Shown here: positions 17,781 to 28,176 of the stretch, in pieces | How positions within the stretch are numbered: the first letter of the stretch is position 1 | Layout: every line of letters starts with the position of its first letter | Source of the DNA: Legionella lytica | GTDB taxonomy: Bacteria; Pseudomonadota; Gammaproteobacteria; Legionellales; Legionellaceae | DNA length: 64,000 nt | NCBI RefSeq assembly: GCF_023921225.1 | Contig: NZ_CP071527.1 | Location: 384,501-448,500 of the forward strand | Direction of reading: 5' to 3' | The notes under the pieces: model-generated | Database searches by the model: none | The model's input: only the letters and a program-made list of their open reading frames with translations | What the model was told of the DNA's origin: nothing | Made by a program: the position numbers and the translations under genes

Positions 17781-18917
17781 TTGAAAAAGCAAATGACAAT
17801 TATGTTGGTATCTGTAGGGATACTTTTTGGCTTGATCTTTGGCTGGAAAGCATTTACAGGATTCATGATGAAACGCTATTTTGCGAGCATGCAAAATCCG
17901 ATAATTACGGTCTCCACCATGAAAGCAGAAAAATCTTTATGGCAGCCTATGATGAAAGCCGTTGGCAGCTTACGGACTCGTGTTGGGGTGAATGTTACTA
18001 CAGAATTAGCGGGTATGGTAAAAACGATTTCGTTTACTCCTGGAGCTCAAGTTGAAAAAGGGGCTCTTTTAGTACAATTGAATGCTGATGCTGAATTAGG
18101 GCAGTTGCATTCATTACAGGCGCAAGTTGAGTTAGCTAAAATTACTTATGAACGAGATAAAGCCCAACTTAAAGTTAATGCGGTGAGCAAACAAGTAGTC
18201 GATACGGATTGGTGGAATCTTAAAAATCTACAAGCACAGGTAGAACAGCAAGCAGCTATTGTTGAAAAAAAGACAGTGCGTGCGCCATTTTCAGGACGCT
18301 TAGGTATTAATAATGTTAACCCAGGGCAATACCTCAATGTTGGTGATACAGTTACTGCCTTACAGGACTTAAGTATCATTTATGCTGACTTTTTCTTACC
18401 CCAACAATCTTTGGCGGATTTGGAAATTGGGCAGGTAGTTTCCATTAATGTTGATACATTTCCTGAGCAAACCTTTAAAGGGAAAATTACAACCATTCAG
18501 CCTCAAGTTGATGTTAATACACGAAATGTGGAAGTTGAAGCTACTTTACTGAACCCCCGCTTTTTATTAAAGCCAGGTATGTTTGTGCATGCTGCCGTAG
18601 AAGTTCAATCAAAACGTAGTTACATCACGTTACCTCAATCGGCAATCAGTTTTAATCCTTACGGGGATATCGTGTATGTGGTTAAAGACAGCGGCAAAAA
18701 AGATGATAAAGATCGCCCCATCATCACGGTGCAACAGGTTTTTGTGACTCTAGGTGATACACGAGGTGATCAGGTTGCCGTTTTGAAAGGAATCAAAGAG
18801 GGTGAAACCGTCGTAACCAGTGGGCAATTAAAGCTTAAAAATGGCAGTCGAATTGCGGTGAATAACACCATCCAACCCAGTAATGAGGCTAACCCTCAGG
18901 TTACAAATAGACGTTAA
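17781..18917 (+). CDS. RND periplasmic adaptor (MexE/VexE/MdtA-like)
   Basis: 378 residues, starting with TTG. The N-terminal anchor is at about 5-25. Lipoyl halves lie around 'FTPGAQVEKGALLVQLNADAE' and 'VRAPFSGRLGINNVNPGQYLNVG', with only a short hairpin (about 100-150) between. 'LQDLSIIYADFFLPQQSLADL' is characteristic of the adaptor subgroup paired with MexF/MdtB-like pumps. It follows the OMF gene by 97 nt and precedes the RND gene by 11 nt. Confidence 0.9.
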   Translation: MKKQMTIMLVSVGILFGLIFGWKAFTGFMMKRYFASMQNPIITVSTMKAEKSLWQPMMKAVGSLRTRVGVNVTTELAGMVKTISFTPGAQVEKGALLVQLNADAELGQLHSLQAQVELAKITYERDKAQLKVNAVSKQVVDTDWWNLKNLQAQVEQQAAIVEKKTVRAPFSGRLGINNVNPGQYLNVGDTVTALQDLSIIYADFFLPQQSLADLEIGQVVSINVDTFPEQTFKGKITTIQPQVDVNTRNVEVEATLLNPRFLLKPGMFVHAAVEVQSKRSYITLPQSAISFNPYGDIVYVVKDSGKKDDKDRPIITVQQVFVTLGDTRGDQVAVLKGIKEGETVVTSGQLKLKNGSRIAVNNTIQPSNEANPQVTNRR

Positions 18918-18928
18918 GGATTGTATTT

Positions 18929-21900
18929 ATGGCATTTACTGATATTTTTATTAAGCGGCCTGTATTGGCTACAGTGATTAGCTTAATGATTTTGGCAATG
19001 GGGCTACGTTCCATGGGATCGCTTCCTGTAATGCAATACCCCTTTACAGAAAATGCCATCGTTACTGTTACCACTACTTATACCGGGGCCAACCCGGATG
19101 TGATCGCAGGCTTTATTACTACGCCATTAGAAAATTCAATCGCCCAAGCCAATGGTATTGATTATATGACCTCTACCAGTACGCCAGGCACCAGTACGAT
19201 TACCGTAAATTTATTACTTAATTATGATCCCTTAAAGGCATTATCAGACATTACTACCAAAGTAAACGCCGTACTTAATCAGTTACCGAAAAACTCGCAA
19301 CAGCCCGTAATTACCGTGTCTGTCGGCCAAACCATTGATTCGATGTATATTGGATTTTTTAGCGATGAGTTGCCGATAAATAAAGTTACCGATTACATCA
19401 TTCGTGTGGTACAGCCTAAGCTGCAGGCAGTTAATGGGGTACAGAATGCGCAAATCCTGGGAAGCCAAACCTTTGCGCTACGTGCTTGGTTGGATCCGGT
19501 GAAGTTAGCAGGATTCGGGCTTTCTGCTGCGGACATTGGGATGGCATTAGCTAATAATGATTTTATTTCTGCTGTAGGCCGTACGGATGGGCAGATGTTT
19601 ATTCAAAACTTGACTGCATCTACCGATCTTAACGATGTTGAGCAATTTAGGAAAATGGTTATTAAAGCAAAAAACGGAGCCATTATTCGCTTGGGGGATG
19701 TCGCAGAGGTAGATCTTGGGGCACAGAATTATAATTCTTCGGTGAGTTTTGATGGGCGAACAGCGGTTTATATTGGGATTATTGTTGCTCCGTCAGCTAA
19801 CTTGTTAACCGTAATTAATGACATTAGAAAAGTTTTTCCAACCATCCAGGCACAATTGCCACAAGGCTTAAATGCCGATATTGTTTATGACGCGAGTTTG
19901 TTCGTTGATTCATCAATTCATGAAGTTATTCTTTCGTTACTGGAAGCGTTTCTGATTGTGACCGCAGTCATTTTTATTTTCCTTGGTTCTATTCGTTCCG
20001 TTATTATTCCCCTGATTGCAATTCCTTTGTCCATTATTGGTACTTTTTGGATCATGCTGGCCTTAGGTTACTCCATTAATTTATTGACCTTACTCGCTTT
20101 AGTGTTAGCGATTGGTCTTGTGGTGGATGATGCGATTATCGTTGTAGAGAATGTGCAGCGCCATATTGAGGAGGGGCGGACTCGCATTAAAGCTGCTTTA
20201 TTGGGAGCAAGTGAATTAGCGAATCCGATTATTGCCATTACCGTTGTTCTGATTGCTGTTTATGCTCCTATTGGTTTTATGGGAGGATTAACTGGGGCTT
20301 TATTTACTGAGTTTGCTTTTACCTTAGCAGGAGCGGTAACTATTTCTGCGGTAGTAGCTTTAACTCTATCCCCGATGATGTGTTCTAAATTCTTGAAAGT
20401 GGGTGATGGGAGCACTAAAGGGCGTCTTATGACCCAGGTGGATCGTTTTTTTGCCCGCTTAGAAAAAGCCTATTCGCGAGTTTTAGTAAAAACTCTACGT
20501 AATTTACCAGTGGTGCTCGTTTTTGCCGCGATTATTTTAATCAGTAATTACTTTTTGTTTATGACCTCGTCTTCCGAATTAGCGCCACAAGAGGATCAAG
20601 GGGTTATTATTTCTCAAGTAACTGCCGCGGCGAATGCCTCTTTAGCCCAAACACAACTGTTCTCTAATGCAGTCAACGCCATTTATAGAAAATATCCAGA
20701 AACGGATCATGTGTTTCAGGTCGATGGGCAAACCGGATTAAACATGTCCGTTATTGGTATGGTGTTAAAACCATGGGAAGAGCGTAGTCGCACCTCTAAT
20801 CAGCTACAACCTTTAATTCAACACGAATTGAATGATATTGCGGGAGCAAAAATTGCTGCGTTTCAATTGCCATCATTGCCCGGAGGCGGAAGCGGGTTAC
20901 CCATTCAATTTGTGGTGACTACAACTGAGTCTTTTGACAATTTAAATGAAGTAATGCAACCGATTTTGGAGCAGGCACGTAACTCTGGCCTGTTTGCTTA
21001 TATTGATGTGGATCTCAAGATTGACCAGCTACAAACACGAATTAATTTAGACCGCAACAGAATCTCTCAATTTGGATTGACCATGCAGGATCTTGGTAAC
21101 TTATTTGGTTCTGCCCTTAGTGAAGGATACATTAATTATTTTAACTTTTCCGGACGCTCTTATCAGGTTATTCCCCAAATGAATCGAGAGTCTCGCTTAA
21201 ATCCTGATCAAGTATTAAATTACTACATTAAGACCTCAACGGGGGAGGCCATACCCCTATCTACGGTGGCTACTTTGCAACGACAAGTTGTTCCTGAGTC
21301 ATTAAATCATTTTCAGCAACTTAATTCTGCAACGATTTCTGCAGTTGCACTACCTGGTGTTTCAACGGATAAAGCGTTAAGTACGCTAGCGGGTTTTGCG
21401 AATCAGACCTTGCCTCAAGGTTATTCAATTGATTATGCATCCCAGTCACGACAATATATAAAAGAAGGTTCTTCGTTAATGATTACCTTTTTCTTCGCGC
21501 TAATCATTATTTTCTTATCTTTATCCGCCTTATTTGAAAGTTTCCGTGATCCGCTTATCGTATTAATTAGTGTGCCTATGTCTATTTGCGGAGCGATGAT
21601 TTTCGTAAGCCTTGGTATCGGAGGTGCCTCTTTGAATATTTATAGTGAAGTAGGCTTGGTAACTTTGATTGGCTTAATCAGTAAGCATGGTATTTTAATT
21701 GTGCAATTTGCCAATGAGTTGCAGGAAAAAGGGGAAAAGAAACTCGATGCAATTCTTGCCGCCGCCGCTATTCGTTTACGCCCTATTTTGATGACTACCG
21801 CCGCTATGGTGCTGGGGGTTATCCCTTTAATTATTGCTACAGGCGCAGGAGCCCAAAGTCGTTATAATATTGGCTTAGTGATTGCGACAGGTATCTCGAT

Positions 21901-22012
21901 TGGTACTTTATTTACCCTTTTTGTGGTTCCGTCAATGTATCTGTTTTTAGCTGAGGAACATGTGGAAAAGGCTAGAGCAGAGCACTTGGAGAATGAGGAA
22001 TCGTTAGGGTAA
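18929..22012 (+). CDS. RND multidrug efflux transporter, HAE-1 family
   Basis: A complete 1027-residue pump starting 'MAFTDIFIKRPVLATVISLM'. The proton-relay aspartates D400-D401 appear in 'GLVVDDAIIVVENV' in helix 4. The helix 10-12 block has 'GLISKHGILIVQFANELQ' and 'RLRPILMTTAAMVLGVIPL'. Length and the absence of the metal-binding helix 4 signature favour drug rather than metal efflux. Third gene of the operon. Together with the pumps at 3-3572 and 4751-8884 it makes three tripartite systems within 22 kb. Confidence 0.93.
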   Translation: MAFTDIFIKRPVLATVISLMILAMGLRSMGSLPVMQYPFTENAIVTVTTTYTGANPDVIAGFITTPLENSIAQANGIDYMTSTSTPGTSTITVNLLLNYDPLKALSDITTKVNAVLNQLPKNSQQPVITVSVGQTIDSMYIGFFSDELPINKVTDYIIRVVQPKLQAVNGVQNAQILGSQTFALRAWLDPVKLAGFGLSAADIGMALANNDFISAVGRTDGQMFIQNLTASTDLNDVEQFRKMVIKAKNGAIIRLGDVAEVDLGAQNYNSSVSFDGRTAVYIGIIVAPSANLLTVINDIRKVFPTIQAQLPQGLNADIVYDASLFVDSSIHEVILSLLEAFLIVTAVIFIFLGSIRSVIIPLIAIPLSIIGTFWIMLALGYSINLLTLLALVLAIGLVVDDAIIVVENVQRHIEEGRTRIKAALLGASELANPIIAITVVLIAVYAPIGFMGGLTGALFTEFAFTLAGAVTISAVVALTLSPMMCSKFLKVGDGSTKGRLMTQVDRFFARLEKAYSRVLVKTLRNLPVVLVFAAIILISNYFLFMTSSSELAPQEDQGVIISQVTAAANASLAQTQLFSNAVNAIYRKYPETDHVFQVDGQTGLNMSVIGMVLKPWEERSRTSNQLQPLIQHELNDIAGAKIAAFQLPSLPGGGSGLPIQFVVTTTESFDNLNEVMQPILEQARNSGLFAYIDVDLKIDQLQTRINLDRNRISQFGLTMQDLGNLFGSALSEGYINYFNFSGRSYQVIPQMNRESRLNPDQVLNYYIKTSTGEAIPLSTVATLQRQVVPESLNHFQQLNSATISAVALPGVSTDKALSTLAGFANQTLPQGYSIDYASQSRQYIKEGSSLMITFFFALIIIFLSLSALFESFRDPLIVLISVPMSICGAMIFVSLGIGGASLNIYSEVGLVTLIGLISKHGILIVQFANELQEKGEKKLDAILAAAAIRLRPILMTTAAMVLGVIPLIIATGAGAQSRYNIGLVIATGISIGTLFTLFVVPSMYLFLAEEHVEKARAEHLENEESLG

Positions 22013-22148
22013 TTGTTTAGACAACATGAGGGGCATTTAGAGCCCGACCTCGCGTCATTAACTTGATGATTATATTTAAATTTTAGGTTAGGCCCCTGGC
22101 TCAACAATGCATCGAATCACACTAGCAGGGGGCCCAACCTACATTGTA

Positions 22149-25100
22149 TTACAGGGCAACAATCGCTGTATCTGCTGCTTCTACCGAGACCTCACTTACA
22201 GGCGGCTGAGTTGGTTGAATAAATAATCCGAATCTTACTATTAATGCAGCATCCAGTTTCTGTGGTTTATCCACTGCTTCATTCATATTCTCTAAGAAAC
22301 GTTTTCTTGTAGAGGTATAAAGATTTAATGTTTCTAATAAGGATAGAAAACAGGCTTTTAAATAAGCAAAACTCAACGTATCCATATGCCTGTTTGGGGC
22401 GAGTAGGACACTTTCAAAGCGAGGTTGTTTCACTAGTATCTTTATCTTTTCAAAACGTTCTTTGATTGATAGAAAGGTTGGCTCCGCATTCGTATTAACG
22501 GGCACGGGTTCATTCGCCTCGTCCTGGGCATTTGTTGCTATTGCGAATAAGTCATTAATTAGCTCAGATTTTTCAGTTAATGGATCTTTAAGCTTAGATT
22601 GGGTTTTTTGTACGGCACTAACTGGTTGTTCATTTTTCTTTTGTGTTGCATCACTCAAATATCCTTTTATTCGTGCTAAAACAACCAGAACGCGATCAAG
22701 TTGTGCGTATTCCTCATAATGTTTGCGTTCAAATTCCCCTATTTTTTCTTGTAACTGTTTTTCTAGGCTCGAACTAATGTCTTTTACCGTTTTGGCTTGT
22801 GCAATGATTTGCGTCTTAAACGTAAGTAATTCTTTACGCAACTCTTTGCGATATTCCTGATCGGTATATTGCAGACCAATATGACGGTTACATAGTTTCT
22901 TCAAGTGTCGATTAAAGGTTTTTGTCGTATAGTTGTGAATAAAAGCTTGGTTTTCTTGAGCCTGGACTTTGTCGATTTCTTTCAGCTGTGTCAGTTGTTC
23001 TTGAGCAGTCTGTAATCTCATTTCATAGGTTGATAGCAGACCAAGGACGTAATGATAACTAGCGGTAATCCAGCCCTCAATTTCAGTAAATTTAGGATCG
23101 TATGCATTAAGTGGTTCACTACATACGTCATCTAATAGATGCTGGTCCTCATAGGTACTTACATCGACTTTTACTTTCTTGCTATCTCGAAATTGAGCCA
23201 AGATAGGCAAGTTTTTTTTATATTGCTCTTGCAGGCCTTTAACACACTCCTCAAGGGTGAATGGATGTATGCTAATGGGTTGTATGGTTGAGATGAGATC
23301 AGGGTGTTTATATCGTTTATATTCTTGAACATACAGATATAAAGTTTCAATATCGTAATAATCTCTTTTTACTCGAGCAATATTTTCCTGAGCTTTTGTA
23401 ATTTTTTTATTGAGAATATGCGTACGCTCTTCCAAGGGTTTTTTGTCGCAGACTAAGGCAACATGTTCTTCAGAAGGTAAATCAAGAGCGTCTAAGAAAC
23501 CTTTATAAAATTCATTGGTGATGCGTCTTAATGGTTCTGACAGGCTACCTGGAGCTAGTCCAAGTTTTGTTTCCCAATGATCTGCTTCCAGCAGCATTGG
23601 CGTAAATATTCCAGGCCGTATCTTATCTATATTATTAAGAGCCGCGTCATGTGCTGTAGTGGTAAATTCATTTAATTTTTGCATCAACTCTCTGTAAAGC
23701 AATAACATCTGTGGCGACTGTAGAAAGAGTTTAAAATAAGAATGCGAATTTTTAATCATCGCTTCTATAGTCAATGTTGCTTGTTTGGCATTCTTGTACA
23801 GTGAGTTTAGTTCTTCTGTAGATTGATAATTCTTATTTTTTAGCGATCTAATGTGATTCGGACTAATATAAAAAGCGTTAAGCGCAAACCACACCGAATT
23901 TTGTTGTACTGTTCCAGGTACGGGAATTTGTTCTGGTGCTGTTTGATATGCAAAAGAATGTCCTTGGATTACAGCATAAAGATTTTGAGCTTTACTGATT
24001 AATTCGCGAGTAATAAAACTATAATGAGGAGCTGTCGCCAAGCGTTCGCTGAGTTTAATAATTTCGTTGATATGGCCATAAGCCTGTAATAGCGTACTAA
24101 CATAATTCCATTTCCATAACTTGGCCATAGTTTCTTCGCCAATCGCGGAATAAGGACCATGAAGATTGTAATCGTTTAAATTTTCTAGTTCGTGGGCAAT
24201 TCCTTCAATGTGGAACAGGCAATTATAAATATCTTTTATTGCGCGAACCTGCATGCTCTGGGCGAGCTGCTGATAAGGATCTTCCATTTCAGGATAAGGA
24301 ACACCTTTGGCTTGGGGAGTTAATTGTTTACGCATGGCATCATTAAATAATGCTTGAATGCCATATAACGCTGATCTAAATTCCGCAATGCCGTTAGAAA
24401 TATTCGTGTCTTTGAGAAGGCGATTGGCTCTTTCTCCCTGCTTTAGGTTTAAGCTGAGAGTGGCTGCTTCATTTTCAGCAACAAGTTTTTCTTGAGCAAT
24501 ACCGATGTACTGTTGGTTTTTATGGTGCCAATCCATAGTCACCTGAGCAAAATAAGTTTCAAAATGCTCGTCCAGGACTTCGAACAAGTCAATGGGAGGT
24601 ATTGTTTTAGCATCGCTTTTTTTCTTCGATAAAACTTCTGCTAAGAATTTATCAAACTGCCGTATACTTTCTTTACGGGATTCAGGGGCTGCGCAAACAA
24701 CATAAGCTTGAAAGACATTATACAAATTGCGGCATTGAGTTTTTACTTGGTCGTTTAATGTCTCAATATTTTGCACGGTGCCTTTGATGTTATGGGTTTT
24801 TAGAAGCTCTTGGAATGCCGTTTCCGTAGATGCTTTTTCTTGTGCCAAGCGCATAAACTGTTGTTTCTTTTGTCGCCAATTTGTTTCGATTATGGCAAAA
24901 TGCCTTTCAACATCTTTGAATAAAGCCGCGACCGGCAGGTCGAGTTCTACAACAGGATTATCCGATAATAAATCAACTAGAATATGATCTAAATTGAGCA
25001 TCTCATTAGGTGTTAATGTTGATGCTGTTGCTAAATAAGGTTGAAACACCGCATATAAATTACGGCATTGCTCTTTGAGTGCTCCATCCAATTGACTTAG

Positions 25101-27614
25101 GTTATAAATGTTTTCGTGCAGACTATGTTCTTGCACGATCTTGCTAAATTCTATATAGGCTTGCCGAGCTGCTTGGAGTTTATTGTATTTACTACGATAT
25201 AACGCATACAGTTCAATTGCCTGATCAGCGGTTAATTGGTCAGGGTTTGGAATTAAGGCATTAGTCTGAGTATTTTGTAGATTAGTCTCATCAATATTAT
25301 AGATACTGGCGTTAGTACTATCATAAGGAAGCAAGGGTGCTTGAGCGTTTGGACTTGGCTCCTGAGAACTGTGTATTTGTATCAGTTTCATGAACTCATT
25401 ATACGCTTGTCGTGCAACTTGGAATTTATTGTGCTTATTGCGGTACCATTCACAGAGTTCAAGGGTTTGATCGGCTGTTAAGGCCTCAGGATTTCTCAGT
25501 AAAGTATGCTGAGTGCTATCGCTTTTGTCGAATTTCAGTTTTTGCGACTCTTGCCTGAGAAACGCGGCTGCAGCCTGCTCATCCAAGAATGCTGTGTGTT
25601 GTAAATCATAATAAGAGCCATCTGTTGTTGGCCATGAGTTTTTGATCGTCGTAAGAGCTGTTATGCAACTTTCCATCAATACGTTTAGGTCAACAATAGT
25701 AGGAGTATCTTTTACATCTACTATTCTATTGGTTAGTACTGCAACAACATATTGTTCAAAATTTTGTAAGTCGTTTTTGTGTGTTGTTAAATAAGGCAAA
25801 TAAGGACGTAACTTATTAAAAAGGTTTCTTAGACGAGTTTTGCTGTCATTGCTGAGCTGATGTAAGGTTAAATGAGTTTGATCTTCGCGAATAGCTCTTT
25901 TAATTAGCGTATTGAAGCTAATAAAATTTTTTCTCAGCGTTAGAAATTGAGTTTTTTCAATTGTTAACGGAACTTCATCATTTTTAATCCCGAGAGGAAT
26001 TGTTTCATCAAGGGTATATACATTAGTTTGTCGATTATAAGGATATAAGGCTAACTGTGCATTTTTATATACCGAGTCAATTAGATCACGATTGAGCCTA
26101 ATATGAAAGAGTTGGGTTGCTTCATTTTTTTCAATTAATGTAGATAGGGCCGCTCTTTTATGCCGAACCAAACTGACATGATCAGGGTCTAGTGCTCGTG
26201 TAATGAAGCTCCATGGTCTCGATATATAGGAGGACCAGGTGGAGCGTGTAGTATATGATGACCAGGCTTTCGGGCCCAGGAGGCCGGCGATCATTTGGTC
26301 ATTGAGATCGACATCCAGGCGTTCTACATAAGGTTTAAATATTTTGTAATGGCTAATAAGTTGTCCTCTTACATGCTCGGGCAATTGATGTAGACTCAGT
26401 TTTTGATGCTCTGCATTTTCCAACTCGTCGAAAAATGCGTCAATCGCATCTTGGGCTTGCTTGGTTTTATAGAGTGTTTTATTTGCAGTATCAATACGCT
26501 TATAAGCAAGTTCCAGTCTTAGCTCAATAAAACGAGAATCCTCAATTTGCAGTAACTCTTCACCTCTTTTTTTAAAATCAATGGCTTTTTTGGGAAGGAA
26601 AACGAGTGCTTCATATAATTTTTGCGCATTAGCCATCAGTGGGGTAGATAGGGTGCCCGGATTGAGCATGCAATTCACTTCAATTTTATCTACAAGACCG
26701 AATAGCTTCGGGAGTACATCGTACTTGATTTGAGATAATTTACCGCATACCACATCTTGGGAGAATTCACTTAATTCCCCAACCTGTTCGAGGGTACTCA
26801 TTACCAGGGTAATTAGATTACGAAGAATATGGATGTAATTTAAAAATTTAATTGAAACAAGAATCTTATTTCCCTTTAAATTTTCTATGTCATTTAATAA
26901 ATGAAGCGCGGCATTTTGTATTTCATCTAATTTTTTTTGATTGAGCTTAGGCTCATTTTGGCGAATTTGTGATGAGTACGATTCGATTTTTTCAGTTAGT
27001 TGATTAATATAACTGGGTAATAGTGCGCTGAATTCGGTTAGGAAATTATAATCGACATCTCCTCCTAGAGGGCGCAATTGATCTATGGTTTTACCAGTGG
27101 CTTCACCGACAGTTTTGGCAATAGGGTAGGGTTGAATCGCATCTTTTGTTGCCTGGGCATTTTTTTCTGCAAGTTGTTGCACCTGAGCTAAATGGGGTAG
27201 GATAAAGTCCAGTTCTTCACGGAACATTTCTTTTAAATCTACATCCAAATGCGTGGCTAGGTAGCTTGCTTCATAAGTTGTTTCAATTGTATTACTAAGG
27301 AGTAATTGGGCATTTGAGTTGGTTTTGCGTAAATCTCTGATATCAATATTTTCTAAATCAATAAATGATAAACGAGCATAATAAAGTGCGTTGATCAGTT
27401 TTTTAATTTGGGTAATGTTATCGGGTTCAAGTCCAAAGTCTGTAAAAGGAACACCTACCGTATTGATCCGCTCCTGGGCAAAATATGGACGTATTTGTGG
27501 ACTCACATGCTTGCTGTTAAGAACGTCAAAAATTTGCGCGTAAACACGCTCTACATGTTTGGAAAGCTGGTTTCTCTTAAATGATTCAATAACTCGTAGT
27601 TTTTCTTCTATCAT
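22149..27614 (-). CDS. Very large coiled-coil protein, SdhA-like (probable Dot/Icm effector)
   Basis: 1821 residues, mostly helical, with no signal peptide and no membrane segment, so cytoplasmic or injected. The opening, 'VIESFKRNQLSKHVERVYA' and the following segment to about residue 210, looks like the conserved N-terminus of SdhA, the Legionella effector that protects the vacuole. This is recalled, not searched. SdhA of L. pneumophila is shorter (about 1430). The extra length seems to come from internal repeats: a module with 'R-N-L-[YF]-x-x-[FL]-x-x-Y' around 404-450, 580-660, 838-915 and 947-1030, and a second repeat at 708-750 and 789-831. The start has AGGG 8 nt upstream, and a possible PmrA box lies about 50 nt upstream. 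What else it could be: another SidH/SdhA-class giant protein. Confidence 0.65.
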   Translation of the reverse strand: MIEEKLRVIESFKRNQLSKHVERVYAQIFDVLNSKHVSPQIRPYFAQERINTVGVPFTDFGLEPDNITQIKKLINALYYARLSFIDLENIDIRDLRKTNSNAQLLLSNTIETTYEASYLATHLDVDLKEMFREELDFILPHLAQVQQLAEKNAQATKDAIQPYPIAKTVGEATGKTIDQLRPLGGDVDYNFLTEFSALLPSYINQLTEKIESYSSQIRQNEPKLNQKKLDEIQNAALHLLNDIENLKGNKILVSIKFLNYIHILRNLITLVMSTLEQVGELSEFSQDVVCGKLSQIKYDVLPKLFGLVDKIEVNCMLNPGTLSTPLMANAQKLYEALVFLPKKAIDFKKRGEELLQIEDSRFIELRLELAYKRIDTANKTLYKTKQAQDAIDAFFDELENAEHQKLSLHQLPEHVRGQLISHYKIFKPYVERLDVDLNDQMIAGLLGPKAWSSYTTRSTWSSYISRPWSFITRALDPDHVSLVRHKRAALSTLIEKNEATQLFHIRLNRDLIDSVYKNAQLALYPYNRQTNVYTLDETIPLGIKNDEVPLTIEKTQFLTLRKNFISFNTLIKRAIREDQTHLTLHQLSNDSKTRLRNLFNKLRPYLPYLTTHKNDLQNFEQYVVAVLTNRIVDVKDTPTIVDLNVLMESCITALTTIKNSWPTTDGSYYDLQHTAFLDEQAAAAFLRQESQKLKFDKSDSTQHTLLRNPEALTADQTLELCEWYRNKHNKFQVARQAYNEFMKLIQIHSSQEPSPNAQAPLLPYDSTNASIYNIDETNLQNTQTNALIPNPDQLTADQAIELYALYRSKYNKLQAARQAYIEFSKIVQEHSLHENIYNLSQLDGALKEQCRNLYAVFQPYLATASTLTPNEMLNLDHILVDLLSDNPVVELDLPVAALFKDVERHFAIIETNWRQKKQQFMRLAQEKASTETAFQELLKTHNIKGTVQNIETLNDQVKTQCRNLYNVFQAYVVCAAPESRKESIRQFDKFLAEVLSKKKSDAKTIPPIDLFEVLDEHFETYFAQVTMDWHHKNQQYIGIAQEKLVAENEAATLSLNLKQGERANRLLKDTNISNGIAEFRSALYGIQALFNDAMRKQLTPQAKGVPYPEMEDPYQQLAQSMQVRAIKDIYNCLFHIEGIAHELENLNDYNLHGPYSAIGEETMAKLWKWNYVSTLLQAYGHINEIIKLSERLATAPHYSFITRELISKAQNLYAVIQGHSFAYQTAPEQIPVPGTVQQNSVWFALNAFYISPNHIRSLKNKNYQSTEELNSLYKNAKQATLTIEAMIKNSHSYFKLFLQSPQMLLLYRELMQKLNEFTTTAHDAALNNIDKIRPGIFTPMLLEADHWETKLGLAPGSLSEPLRRITNEFYKGFLDALDLPSEEHVALVCDKKPLEERTHILNKKITKAQENIARVKRDYYDIETLYLYVQEYKRYKHPDLISTIQPISIHPFTLEECVKGLQEQYKKNLPILAQFRDSKKVKVDVSTYEDQHLLDDVCSEPLNAYDPKFTEIEGWITASYHYVLGLLSTYEMRLQTAQEQLTQLKEIDKVQAQENQAFIHNYTTKTFNRHLKKLCNRHIGLQYTDQEYRKELRKELLTFKTQIIAQAKTVKDISSSLEKQLQEKIGEFERKHYEEYAQLDRVLVVLARIKGYLSDATQKKNEQPVSAVQKTQSKLKDPLTEKSELINDLFAIATNAQDEANEPVPVNTNAEPTFLSIKERFEKIKILVKQPRFESVLLAPNRHMDTLSFAYLKACFLSLLETLNLYTSTRKRFLENMNEAVDKPQKLDAALIVRFGLFIQPTQPPVSEVSVEAADTAIVAL

Positions 27615-27656
27615 CAGATGCCCTACATTATTAACCCCGCGGTAGTGTAATGCATA

Positions 27657-27676
27657 ATACTTAAATTATTATTAAG
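27657..27676 (-). promoter_or_regulatory. Possible PmrA-type tandem site upstream of the SdhA-like gene
   Basis: On the minus strand CTTAATAAT (27668-27676), a 2-nt gap, and TTTAAGTAT (27657-27665) resemble the Legionella PmrA element (cTTAATatT repeated after 2 nt). The first half matches 7-8 of 9, the second about 5 of 9. A TACACT-like -10 follows about 8 nt later. The DNA is AT-rich here, so chance matches are likely. Confidence 0.3.
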
Positions 27677-27702
27677 AATGTAGGTTTTTTGAACTTATTT
27701 TT

Positions 27703-28176
27703 TTATGAAACCACTTTTACTGATAATTCTAACGTAAAATCAGCCACCTTATTGGTTAAGCCTGGATAATCGGTATAGGCTCCTATGTTGATTGGCCTAT
27801 TTACCCGTTCTTTTGTTTTTTGCGTTTCTTCTAACATCGCTTTGACCTGTGCTCCATCTGTGCATACAAAATAAACATCTGATTCCGGACGGCGTAAAAA
27901 TTGTGCTTGAAATGATTTAAATACTAATGAAACCTTACATTGAGCCCGTTCCGCATGATAAAAACCATGGATTCCACCCGCTAAGTCTGCGCCAACAGAT
28001 AATGCGCCAAAGTACATTGAGTTTAAATGGTTACGGCTGCGTCTTCTCAGCGGAAGACAAATAACAATTTCTTCTTCATCTATTTTTATTAGCCGTGGTT
28101 TTAAGTAGCCGATCATCGCCACTTTAAAATGACAGAAATACCAGAAAAATAATTTGAAACGAAAAGTAGGGCTCAT
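27703..28176 (-). CDS. DUF4442 hotdog-fold protein (putative thioesterase-like)
   Basis: 157 residues. 'RSRNHLNSMYFGALSVGADLAGGI' (about 46-69) is the core helix region of the hotdog fold in the DUF4442 family, related to acyl-CoA thioesterases such as PaaI and YiiD's C-terminal domain. A perfect ribosome site AAGGAGG stands 7 nt before the ATG. The start overlaps the upstream gene's stop by 1 nt (TAATG), so the two are co-translated. Catalytic activity has not been shown for most members. Role here unknown. Confidence 0.72.
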   Translation of the reverse strand: MSPTFRFKLFFWYFCHFKVAMIGYLKPRLIKIDEEEIVICLPLRRRSRNHLNSMYFGALSVGADLAGGIHGFYHAERAQCKVSLVFKSFQAQFLRRPESDVYFVCTDGAQVKAMLEETQKTKERVNRPINIGAYTDYPGLTNKVADFTLELSVKVVS

